Source of the DNA: Rhytidiadelphus loreus
Taxonomy: Eukaryota > Streptophyta > Bryopsida > Hypnales > Hylocomiaceae
Length of the DNA: 64,000 nucleotides
Direction of reading: 5' to 3'
Assembly (NCBI GenBank): GCA_947034895.1
Contig: OX344763.1
Location: 78,511,093 to 78,575,092 of the forward strand
Part shown: positions 36,415 to 47,329 of the stretch, in pieces
Numbering within the stretch: position 1 is the first letter of the stretch
How the letters are laid out: each line of letters opens with the position of its first letter
Position numbers and translations under genes: made by a program
Notes under the pieces: model-generated
What the model was told of the DNA's origin: nothing
What the model saw: only the letters and a program-made list of their open reading frames with translations
Databases searched by the model: none

Positions 36415-36640
36415 TTAAAAAAATGGATGAAAGTGGATGAAAAAAATGAATGAATGTAGATGATGAAAGTGAATGAAAAAATGGATGAATGTAGATGATG
36501 AAAGTGGATGAAAAAATGGATGAATGTAGATGATGAAAGTGGATGAAAAAAATGGATGAATGTAGATGATGAAAGTGGATGGAAGACATGGATGTACATC
36601 GGGGAAGTGGATGAAAATAATGGATGACATTGGATGCATG
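36415..36640 (+). repeat. Left subterminal GGATGAA array of element B
   Basis: About a dozen GGATGAA/GAATGAA units are arranged in a 35-50 bp higher-order repeat (ATGGATGAATGTAGATGATG then AAAGT). They mirror the TTTCATCC array near the right end in opposite orientation. Such arrays commonly serve as transposase binding sites in DNA transposons; that role is inferred. Confidence 0.65.
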
Positions 36641-38033
36641 AAATCAATGTAGGGTCTTCTAATGAGATTAAAAGCATGCATAAGTGACGCTAAATAATAC
36701 AAAGAAAATCACAGAGGATTCCTCCGTGAAGAAAAGCATATACCATAATTATGAATAGCACGCTGTAAAAAATCCAAAAGGAATTCCATGTCCAATAGAG
36801 AACTGTGTGTAGAGAATGAAGGCTACATTGTAAGAAAACACTGCGTAGGACTATACAATACATGCCCTTGGAATTTATTAAATAGGTGGTTTTTGAAACC
36901 CGACCTACATGTCTTGGAACTTCCAAGATTCAACAAATTTCAAAAGATTTGAATATAAATACACTGCAGAATTGAATACATCTTGAAATCTTTAAGCTCA
37001 CCATGTTATAACATTCATCATACACTTTCTTCGCCATATGTCAATATTGGCTATTATTACTCTTGAACTAATGAATTGAAGAAGAGATAGATCACAAAAC
37101 GAATTTTGTGCAAAATTTTTGGAAACAAAGTTCAAATCAAGCGAGTTGGGATCAGGGTCGAACTATAATTAAAAAATTCAAAAGTTGTAATGGACAATTC
37201 CGTCATTTGGCTGAAAAAAATGCACGATGAATGTTAGAAGATGGTGTTCTTGTATGATATTTTTCCTCTCTAGCAGCACATGTAACTTATACAGTCGGTT
37301 TGTAAGCTGGAAGCGGACCAACAACCTGGACAAGCAAGTAACGTGAATAAGCATTGCTAAGAATACGTTCATGTACATGTAATTGAGCTTCAGTTACTCT
37401 ATATTGAACTGTTGTATTTGGATCCTACTTCAAGATCGTATTGTGCAATACCAAGTAATTGAAGACAAAGGCAAGTATTTAGCAAATGGGGTGTACAACT
37501 CACAGGGGGGGAAATATCCAGGTGTATTTCTTCCTCGTATAGCAGTAGCAAAATCATTGTAGTTGGGTATACAAAGACCTATGCTTTGGCAGGCCCTGTG
37601 CAACTGAGGCATTGCTCGAACACTGCTCCGCCTACACAAACATGAAAACCAAATGTTACATAATAAGATGTATACACTGTGAACGTAGTCGGCTTGACAA
37701 GAGTCAAGAAAAAAGTGACATACTGGTTAACGAGGACTTTATTAAACATACAATGGATATGTGGTGTCGTCTAGAACTCTAGATATATAGTCTGGACCCC
37801 GGGGCACACAAATTCTATCGACAAACTACAGCCAGTCAGTCCCCGCAGAGCTATTAGAGCTTTAAAGATAACCTTATCATTTGAAGAAGCTACAACATTG
37901 CAACACGTGGCACGAGGAGCATCAATGCACGGACCCACATTCACCAAGAATAATGAAAATGGAAGTGAAGGTTACAGTGCTATTTGAAGAAAGCGATATG
38001 CAAGCCGAAAACTGGAAAATACAATGCTACATT
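36641..38033. other. Noncoding DNA of element B left arm
   Basis: No supported gene. The short minus-strand frames are unremarkable. Confidence 0.4.
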
Positions 38034-38385
38034 GTAATCTATTAAAAACTATAGCAAAATAGAATCGTCAGCTCGTAACCGCGCAATGGAATCACGCTTG
38101 TCGAACTTGCAAGATTAGGAGAACAAAAATCACTATCCTTATCTTCTCGTAAGAACTACTTATCGACCCGAGTCATTAGAAATTCCAGAATATTTATTCT
38201 CTTTACTATAATCAATTCGAAACTGTAGCAAAATAGAATTGTCGGCTCCTAACCGCGCAATGGAACCGCGCATGTCGAACTTGCAGGATTTATTGACCCG
38301 AGTCATTAGAAATTTCAGAAGATTTATTCTTTTTATTGTAATCTATAAAAAACTGTAGCAAAAGAGAATCCTCGGCTTCTAAACC
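38034..38385 (+). repeat. Tandem repeat, ~174-bp unit, three partial copies
   Basis: Units containing AGCAAAATAGAATCGTC...AACCGCGCAATGGAA and CCCGAGTCATTAGAAATT start near 38053, 38227 and 38357. The last spacing is shortened by an internal deletion. Confidence 0.7.
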
Positions 38386-38399
38386 CGCGGGTTTAGGGC

Positions 38400-39640
38400 A
38401 ACCTCCCGCGAGGGGCTGCCTTAAGGTAGCACAGTTCCCCCGCGAGGGGCTACCCAAAGTAGCACAGGCCCCCCGCAAGCGGCTGCCCCGTCACAACACA
38501 ATCACTGTGAGGGGCTGCCCCAAGGCAGTACAGTCTCCTCGCAAGCGGCTGCCCCAGCAAGGGGCTGCCGCAGGGCAGCACAGTCCCCCCGCGAGGAGTT
38601 GCCCCAAGGCAGAACAGTCCCCCCGCGAGGAGTTGCCCCGCGGTAGCACAGTCCCCGCGAGGGGCTGGCCCGTGGTAGCACAGTCTCCCCACAAGCGGTT
38701 GCCCCACAGCAGCACAGACCCAGTGAGGGGCTGCCGCAGGGCAGCACAGTCCCCCTGCGAGGAGCTGCCCCGCAGCAGCACAGACACCGCGAGAGGCTGC
38801 CGCGGGGCGGTACAGTCCCCTCTGGAAGGAACTGCCCCGCAACAGCACAGTCCCCCCGCTTGCGAGCCCAGACCCCGTTAGGGTCTGCCACGCGGCAGCA
38901 TAGTCCCGCTGCGAGGAGCTGCCTCGCGGCAGCACAGACCCCGCGAGAGGCTGCTGCGGGGCAGCACAGTCCCCCCGCAAGTAGCTGCTGCGAGGCAACG
39001 CAGACCCCGTGAGGGGCTACCGCGGGGCAGCGTCGTCCCCGCGAGGGGCTGCCCCAAGGCAGCACAGTCCCTCCGCAAGCGGCTGTTGGGGGGCAGCACA
39101 GACCCCACGAGGGGCTCTCGCGGGGCAGCGCCGTCCCCGCGAGGGGCTGCCCCGAGGCAGCACAATCCCCCCGCAAGCGGCTGCTAGGGGGCAGCACAGA
39201 CCCCGTGAGGGGCTACCGCCGTCCCCGCGAGGCGCTGCCGCGGGGCAGCACAGACCCTGCGAGTTGCTGCCCAAAGGCAGCACAGCCCCAGCCAGGGGTT
39301 GCCGCGGGGCAGCCGCTTCCCCGCGAGGGGCTGCCGTGGGGCAGCGCCGTCCCCAAGAGGCGCTGCAGCGGGGCAGTGCAGTCTGCTTGGGGAGGGCTGC
39401 CGCGGGGCAGCCCAACCTCCCTGGGAGGGGCTGTCGCGGGGCGGCGCAACCTGCCTGGCGAGGGCTGGTAAGGGGCAACGCCCCCTCCCTGGGAGGGCTG
39501 CCGAGGGGCAGTGCAACCTCTCTCGGAGGGCTTCCGCGGGTAGCTCAAATCCCTGGCTGGATTGCCGTGGGGCAGTACAAATCCCTAGTGGGAATACTGC
39601 GCTACAGCACACGCACTGCCGACCAGGGTTACCAGAGGTA
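38400..39640 (+). repeat. GC-rich minisatellite of hairpin-forming units
   Basis: Around 30 degenerate units of about 40 bp, built from GAGGGGCTGCCNCGNGGCAGCACAGTCCCC-type sequence cut by variation, run for 1.2 kb. Each unit contains GGCTGCC facing GGCAGC, so it can fold on itself. All six frames are open for long stretches purely because of the repeat, so I call no gene. Confidence 0.85.
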
Positions 39641-40804
39641 GCTTAGAGCCTCGAATAGGACTGCAAAAGGGAGCATAAACCCTTGGCAAGGCTGATTTAG
39701 GGTAGCGTATATTCTTGAGTCCGGTTTGGGGGTGGTGGTGGAGAGGGGGAGTGTAGACCCTGGAAGAGGTTGGCCTGAGGTTATCTAAACCCGGGAGCGG
39801 CCAGACACAGATATTAGGAGGGGAATAAGATAGACCTGTGAAACGAGAGGACAACAACCACACACATGACCACAGAGATAAGGGTTTCCATGATAGTCTG
39901 ATCTTTCTGGAGTATTGCAATAATAGAATAATGCTATAACTATAGCGGTAGGCAAAGTTGCATGATTCCACATTGACCACTTATGAAAATTATTGGAATA
40001 TCATTGATCTCCAAATATGATATTGATAAAGTACAATATGCTTCTAGAAGTAAATTAATTACGATAATTATAATATTTGTCATCGTGTAGTCCATGAATT
40101 CACATTGAAGGGCAGTAACTTATTAGTAAAGGAAATCAAGTAAAAGCCTGGAATTTTCTTGGGGGGGCAGACTATGTTCAGGGAAGGACCAGGTCTCGGG
40201 ACCGAGACCAATGTTTCAAATGCATTCGGCTTGCTCTATTCAATCAATGATTCATTGATGGGGACAGAAATTCGAGAAACAACAATTGAAGAAAACGCTT
40301 GTTGATCATGATCGACAAATCTTGAACCCCGCGAAGGACTCTAGTATCATCTTAAATTACAGTGTCTGCAATTATCCCCCCTACTCAACAAATCAAATAA
40401 GCGAGAGATTACTAGAATTAGTCAAATTACAGAAGAATGCATGAATGATATAAAAAAAGAATGCAGAACTGAGTCACAGTTTCAATTTTGAATTAGGGTT
40501 TAGGGTCCTTGAATTTGTTTGTTACATCACAACCACTAGCAAGAACTTCAGGATAACAAGTGAGAAACGAGATTGAGGACTTAGAAGGTATACGGAAATG
40601 AACCCTGACTGTGGCGGAGCTGAATTACTGGAGGCATAGTAATAAGAAGCGGAACAACAAATATGTAATGTCTATTCAATCATGACCAGTATAAAGTACC
40701 ATTGATGCAAACCAATAGACAAAACAAATGGAATAGATGAAAAAAGGAATCCGCATCACAGACAAGCATATAAAATAAGGGAATGTGATGGTCTGACTGT
40801 CGTC
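39641..40804. other. Spacer downstream of the methyltransferase-like gene
   Basis: No gene is supported. It holds one copy of the B palindrome, GGTCTCGGGACCGAGACC, at 40192-40209. Confidence 0.45.
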
Positions 40805-43163
40805 CTAGTCAAATGATTTGGAACTGCCCTCACTGTCTGATGTTTCCATATCTGACTCCACAGCAATGTCATCAATAAACTGGAGAACTCGAGGATCTAC
40901 CAGATTTGCCCTACAACTAGGCCTAGGGTCGATGGCAACGTAATCCCTAGAAAGAGATTCAACGTATTCGGGAAGTTGAAACGGCTTTGGTGGGCTTGGA
41001 AAGAAGGCAGGGTTTAGAAAGAACGGAACATGTGATTCGGATCTCATTTTTGCCGCTTGCCTACACAATGAAGTAAATAAGAAATTAGATTAAGATGATA
41101 TAATATTCAAAGATATGATTCAATGAATAAGTTGAAATGAAGACTTACTTACTGAAGAATGAAGTTTTCACAATCTGTTGTGCCGGCACCTCATCTTCAT
41201 CCATATCACTTCCGGCATCAACGACACGTGTGGCTACGGCCGAAAGAACCGGATTTTGACGAATCACCGGTTTGATTAGGGCCTCAAAGATAGCTTGATC
41301 TTCCTCGAAGGCTAAAACATGACGCCTAGTGGCTCGACATGCGAGAATGCTAGTACCTGCATATCCGATATGTTAGACATACATTCATTAGATGTCACCC
41401 AAATTTGACAAACTGAAGATGATTGCACTAAGTATGTAATACTCTTGAAGATATACCTGTAGCTGCCGTGCAATCAACGACAACGGATTCGGCTTCGCAA
41501 CACCCTTCCACAAGCATCGCCATGAAAGCAAAGGCCTTCTCTCTTGGACCGCGCCATGGTTTCTCACCATTCATGGTGACCTCTTCGGCAAAGCATAGGT
41601 TCCTAAGGCAGTCATCCTTGCCCACGGTGACGCCAACCTTTGCATGAGAGGGAACATGCTGGAATGGGAAGTTTTCCTCAATTGTGGGGCCGGACTTCTT
41701 GACCACAACAGAGATTGAAAACCTTTGCGTCTGGAACAAGTGAGAAGTCATGGATTAATAAAGGCAAGTTGCAAATTTTGGAGGAAGACGAAAATGATAA
41801 AGTGAAATGGCTATTACCGTTTTTTTGGGATCAATGGCCGATGTCAAGTGAAGATGGTTCATACCCCACCAATCGCAAAGAATCTTGAATCCATATTCCT
41901 TGCAACATCCTAGAAGTTGACTTCTGTGCGCTTTGGAGGAAGATGGGTACATCACGAGAAGTGCTCCATTGTCGTGTAAATAACTACCCGCAAAGTCAAA
42001 AATTGGAATCAACCAGTCCGATGAAAACTGATTCCACGTAGGAATAGGTGCAGGAGGAGCAGATATGGTAGGCACATGGAGTCCTTCAAGTACATCAACA
42101 ATAATCAAGTCGACTGCGGACTCTGTAGTCAAGACTCCGTCGAAGTATCGTTGTTTGTCGCTTGCATGCTGCACCATGACAATGGAACAACAAGAAAGTA
42201 GTGAGAAGTGATATATAATTCAGTATGGAGAAACATAATTAATGAATAGAAAATGAACTAAAAGGAAGAAGGCAACAAATTTACCATGGATAAGAAGGCT
42301 TCAACGGCTTCTAGGGCCTTCTTGTCACGGGTAAGTCCACGCAACGATATATTGAGAATGCATTCGTCAATGGCATGGTCGGAATCCAAGTGATGAACCG
42401 TTGGAGTGAGACCATGCACAAGGCGGTCTTGAGTGAGTGAAAAGCTAGATGATGTGTCCTTCACATCAGCAGCACTTGTAGCCGGTTCCTGCAAAGGAGT
42501 TTCCGCCTTCCTCTTCTTGCCCTTCTTGATTGCCTTCTCTTGCTCTTTTTCAGCCTTGGCGGCCAATCTCTTGAGCTTCATATCCTCCATCTTCTTCTTT
42601 GCCTCCTCCAGCCTCTCCACTTTCTTCTTGTCAAATGCATCCCGTTTCGCAATGGCTTTGGCTCGTGCTTCTGGATCAAGACCGGCAAACTCATCAAACT
42701 CAGGCTCCGCCACCGGTGTTTCCTTGAGTGTCTTGAACAAAGGTGCCTCCTCTTGTGGAATGGATCCCAAGTTGCATTCGATGTACCACGGGCAAGCTTG
42801 AAGATGTGGAGTCGTCCAATTTCTAAGCTGCCAGGGTGAGAACATGCAATCATCCCTAGCTCTATCCAACCAGGTGGTCAAGAACGGTGGCAAGTCCGAC
42901 TTGGCTATGGCTTTCTTGGCGTACAACTCGAACTTGAAATACCTGTGAAGATAAGATGAAAAATGACCACGATGAAAGATGTCAGAATCGAATGCCCTAC
43001 AATTAGTTACACCAATTTCAAGTCCTCCAACCTGATTAATTGAATGAGAGGACCAAATCCTTTCCAGCAGAAATTGAAGATCCAAGAACAATTTCAGGGA
43101 AAAAAAGGAATATGAATAAAAGTCAAGCAAACCATATTGCAAGACTCAGCCCCTGAATATTAG

Positions 43164-43181
43164 AGTCTCGGCCCCGAGACT
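43164..43181. repeat. Element B palindrome in an intron
   Basis: AGTCTCGGCCCCGAGACT lies in the intron between exons 7 and 8 of the methyltransferase-like gene. It matches the copies at 40192 and 49558. Confidence 0.75.
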
Positions 43182-45840
43182 ACCAATTGAAGTTCCCAAT
43201 GCTTGCACAAAAGGATTGAATGGATCCGAAAATTACATGAAAGAAGCACCACAGAATACTTGTATATGACGCGATGAACCGCAAGCATTGCCCCTTTGTA
43301 ATCCTTGAAGTTGTCAGACTTCTTGTAAGCGTCTGCTCCTCTAAACATTCCCGTATAGGCAATATCCCAAACCTTCATTCTCCAACCCTCTATATATTCC
43401 TCAGAGTTTCCGGCTCATTTGGAACAGACATGTTCACAGGAATATTATCTGCCCGCATCACCCAATCCAGCAACTCAGATGCTGCCTCCTCCAACTGTTA
43501 TGCACAAATGTACATTAGTCAGATGTGAATGTAAACAAACCTTGAGATCAAAGAACACATAAATTACAGAAGGACAGTCAAAAAGTATTTTCGAAATTCA
43601 TACCCCCGAGTACCAGCAAGCCCTAGCCAGAAACAAAGCCAATTTTTCCTCATTTACAGGCCTCGGTGGAAATCGACGCGCCTCTCTAGTTGGCCCTAAT
43701 GCATTCATCCACTTCAACCATTTGACTTTGGATTCCGCAGTGGCATTAGTTGTGGCCATCATCTGCAGTTTCTCCAGAGTTAACTCTGGAATGGAAAACA
43801 GATTCCAATGCCGTTTGATCTGCAGAAATCCAATTGAATATTATTTAATCGTACTTTTCATCTTAGAGTTTCACGAAACACATCACAGAGTATCTGGAAA
43901 TAGTAATTAGTCAAGTATACCTCCAATAGCCAATCAAGTCCAAGAGCGGGGTTTGCTACTGCCACAATCTTCGAGAGTTTCTTCTGGTACTTCTCATTTG
44001 AATCTTTGATAGAGACCCTCATAGCCGTGGCAACTCCGTCCGCTGTCACCTCTTCAGGCGAAGTGTCCTCCTTATGTTTACGAATGGCCACCTCAGCCGC
44101 TGCAGAAATCTCTTGTTGAGAGAATGCACATCACCCATTAGAAATGAAAAAGGAAACCATATGATAGGATGTTCTAATTGAATACTGTGATGAGAAATTG
44201 CATACCTTAAAGATAAATGAGGTGAAGACCTCCAATGGCATAGTATACCATTTCGTTCGAGTATTGTTCCTATAAATTGTTAACTCTTCGGCGGATAACA
44301 ATTCAGTGAACTTATCCAGCTCCATCATCCCGTATTTTTGGACGCGGAAAAGAGTGTGCACGAGATTAGTCTTGACATGATAGTTTTCGGTATGCCTGAA
44401 GATCATAAATGAAAAGAGTCAAGACATGAAATCAATATAGAGAGAAAGTGTATATATATAAAAGAAACAAATGAAAACAGTGATTAGAACTATTTGGAAT
44501 GGAATGCTCACTTGTTGATGTCGTGCATAGCCTGCATAGCAATCCCAATACGACCTCTTGTATCAAGAACGATAGAGTCGACGCTGATGTGCCAACTCCT
44601 CTCCGTGGCATGTAGGCAAGTAATGTGGTTCATCCACGCAATCCTTCAGTGGTTTCCATCACAAATAAAAAACTTCTGATCCACCAAATGCTTGAGAACA
44701 GGATCGGCCCTCAAGAAGCTGTTGAATTCGTCATTGACGGAATTCCAATGTTCTCCCCATTCAATCTTCTCTGCATTTGAGAAAACCTCACCGTCCCCAA
44801 CTTCGTTTCAGATGGAAACGTAAAATACCCTGGCTCCCTCTTTGTACCCCCCCGTGAACTGATTTTCGAGCAAAGTCAAGTCGCATGCCAGCGTAGGATG
44901 AACTATAGGCATGGGCACGAGCCTGCACAACGGGATCTTCATGCGTGATGCATCCGTTGATGTCAACCTCAAGCCATACAAAATTGAAACGGTGTCCAAT
45001 TTCTGGGACTTCCTTATGTCATCTTCCAAAGCATCTTTCCGCACACCAGGGATATCGACATCTTCTGAATCTGAATCGGAGACCACATCTGGCTGTTGTG
45101 CGACCTCAACAATAGCATCACTAGTGGGTGTGCTCATAATCAATGTTTGAGACTCAATGATGGTCTGCGGCATAGTAAGAATAACAAACATAATTATTAG
45201 AATAAAATAACGAATAGTCGTTCCTGTTGTTCTATGAAAGTCCCGGTTTAAATTTCATAGAGAAAACCAGTGTCATACATAAATCACATCCACGGTCAAA
45301 TCCCACACTCGCATTTCTGATTGAGTGATCTATAATGCCCACAACACCAAATGAAGATGTCCACATCCGTTTCATCTGCGGATGTCACCTCTAAATCATC
45401 GTGAACACACGTACAGTACTCAACACTCTGTCGCGGTAAGGATATCGAGTCTCTCTCATCGGTTGATCCAATGGATGATCCCGAGGTCAGAACACGTTCA
45501 ACACTATTGAACACTACTCTATCACCATGTTGAGTAAACGTCCGAAGAGGCCTTACTAGTGGAGGTAGGTGGTCACCCGATCACTTTGATGCAACCCCGG
45601 CTAGCGTGACCTCCTTCTCCAAACACGGGCAAATCTCAGGAGACACCAGTACGTTAATGGCCGCTTGAACATCCGCACCTGTCTGCTCCTCAACCGCGAG
45701 AATACCTCCCTGCACAACAATTAATTGAGATAAACATAAGTAGATATTACATTTAATAATAATGAGAGCGGACCTGTCAATCCCATTCGATCACTTTCCA
45801 AGCACAAGTGAGGGCACTCCACTCGGGAAAAAATAAAAAA

Positions 45841-46190
45841 TGCATTGAGTGAGGGCGCAGCTCATTCCCCTCACGCCGACCCCGTGCAAGTGCGGGCGCC
45901 CCACTGGGCTCCTCTCGGGGCCGAGACTGGCTGGCTCCACGGTGGGGGTGTGCTCATGCAGCCACCTCCCCGAAAAACAAAATCCAAACAGGAAATCAAA
46001 ATAACAAAAATGCACTGGGTGAGGGCACAGCTCATTCCCCTCACGCCGACCCCGTGCAAGTGCGGGCGCCCCACTGGGCTCCTCTCGGGGCCGAGACTGG
46101 CTGGCTCCACGGTGGGTGTGTGCACGGGAGGCCACCTCCCCGAAAAACAAAATCCAAACAGGAAATCAAAATAACAAAAATGCACTGGGG
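45841..46190 (+). repeat. Two tandem copies of a 170-bp unit in the first intron
   Basis: TGCATTGAGTGAGGGC at 45841 and TGCACTGGGTGAGGGC at 46011 start two nearly identical 170-bp units; a third starts at 46181 and breaks off. The long open frames across it on both strands reflect the repeat. It lies between exons 1 and 2 of the methyltransferase-like gene. Confidence 0.85.
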
Positions 46191-46308
46191 CGTGGGCGGG
46201 TTTTGCAGGACATACCTCACGCATAGGGTTTGGGGCATCTCGTCCCCCCTCCAAGCTTGCCGTCAATCCAGCCTGACCTTTCTTTGACCGAAGGTTTCGG
46301 TCCGCCAT

Positions 46309-47329
46309 GACACCAACTACTGATGATGAAAGCAATGCCCCAATTGCGCTCCGACTACTGATGTTCACAGTCTTGGAAGATTTCATGCACAAGTGCTGCT
46401 GGAGGTCGGAAGTCGGTGTAAGGATAGTCGGCGTGCTAGTCCGGGTAGGGAAGGTCCTTCGGATTCTGGGGATTTCCGGTTTCTGCTGACTAGAATATTA
46501 GGGTTTTGATGATGGTCTGCCGCACTACGACTGGATGAATGTGATTAGGTCGCTTTGAGAAGGTTAAATCGGACGACTGTTACACTAGACACCATTCCAA
46601 TTGCTTGATTTTGAATACACTCTATGGGTGATTTAATTCATTTGTATACCTTATCGGCAAAGCATCCAAATAATTTAGCTACTCGATAGTATGAATTGTA
46701 TGTCTTTTCAGAATAATTGATCGGATATTTTTATTCTACTTCTACAATATCGCAATCTTTATTCTTATATTGTGTATTACCGATGTTTCTGACATATCAA
46801 TTACTATTCAGAATATCATTATCCTAGTGCATACTACTGAGGTTCACTTCGTATTTCAGCTTCCTTTTTCATAATATATAATGACCATTTTCAGTTACAC
46901 ATTAATATTAACAATATGGATTACAAGTGTGGCGGTCCGATTATTATTCATGGATTGTCTTCACAATTTGTGAAGTTAAGATGACCGGTCATGTCAGTGC
47001 TATGATAGTAGGATCTTGGTAAATACATGAAGTCGGTCAACTGCATTATCCCCTTATGAAATGCCAGGAATGAGGCCGACAAAAATATGATAGTAAGTTA
47101 CTCTTATTAATTCACATTGCCGCCACTTCATGGAACAACCACTAAATATGAAATATGATGACTATGTGAATTTTGAATTGAGGATTATATATGTCCGTTC
47201 GAATTGTTGTCATCAATATATATCAGTGGTGGATTTATTCTTCTTCGTGTCTTAGAGTAGTCGCCCTGGTTGTTTTTTCCATTTGATCATCTTCTTGGAC
47301 ATTGAACCTCTACTTCACGTCCTTGTGTC
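46309..47329. promoter_or_regulatory. Intergenic region between divergent genes of element B
   Basis: This 1.0-kb AT-rich spacer separates the starts of the methyltransferase-like gene (minus) and the transposase (plus). It should contain both promoters. I see no distinctive box or palindrome in it. Confidence 0.4.

Larger units (their letters stand above)
40805..46308 (-). pseudogene. ParB-like domain / methyltransferase-like gene of element B, 12 exons, few lesions
   Basis: Exons from the start: 46308-46216, 45709-about 45290, 45164-44512, 44395-44206, 44109-43921, 43819-43604, 43494-43260, 42942-42285, 42168-41818, 41730-41457, 41356-41153 and 41055-40805. The checked junctions are GT-AG and phases agree from exon 3 on; the exon 2 donor is uncertain. 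It starts MADRNLRSKKG. Exon 3 has a ParB-like site FFICDGNH then a stop where Arg is expected. Exon 8 has a Lys/Glu-rich coiled coil. Exons 9-11 read like an amino-methyltransferase: DLIIVDVLEG in place of the D-P-P-Y motif, GALLVMYP, WWGMNHLHL, then VVVDCTAATGTS as the SAM-binding loop. In-frame stops are TGA 45581, 45296, 44808 and 44646, with a one-base shift near 43415. It is divergent from the transposase, 1 kb apart. DNA modification is inferred; the lost DPPY suggests no catalysis. Confidence 0.65.

Noticed and set aside
38290..39646. Many long overlapping open frames on both strands (Ala/Gly/Pro/Arg-rich)
   Set aside because: They arise from the GC-rich tandem array, which is open in most frames; no start, splice or domain support.
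45791..46287. Open frames with two repeated ~57-residue blocks
   Set aside because: They are produced by the 170-bp tandem repeat inside an intron.
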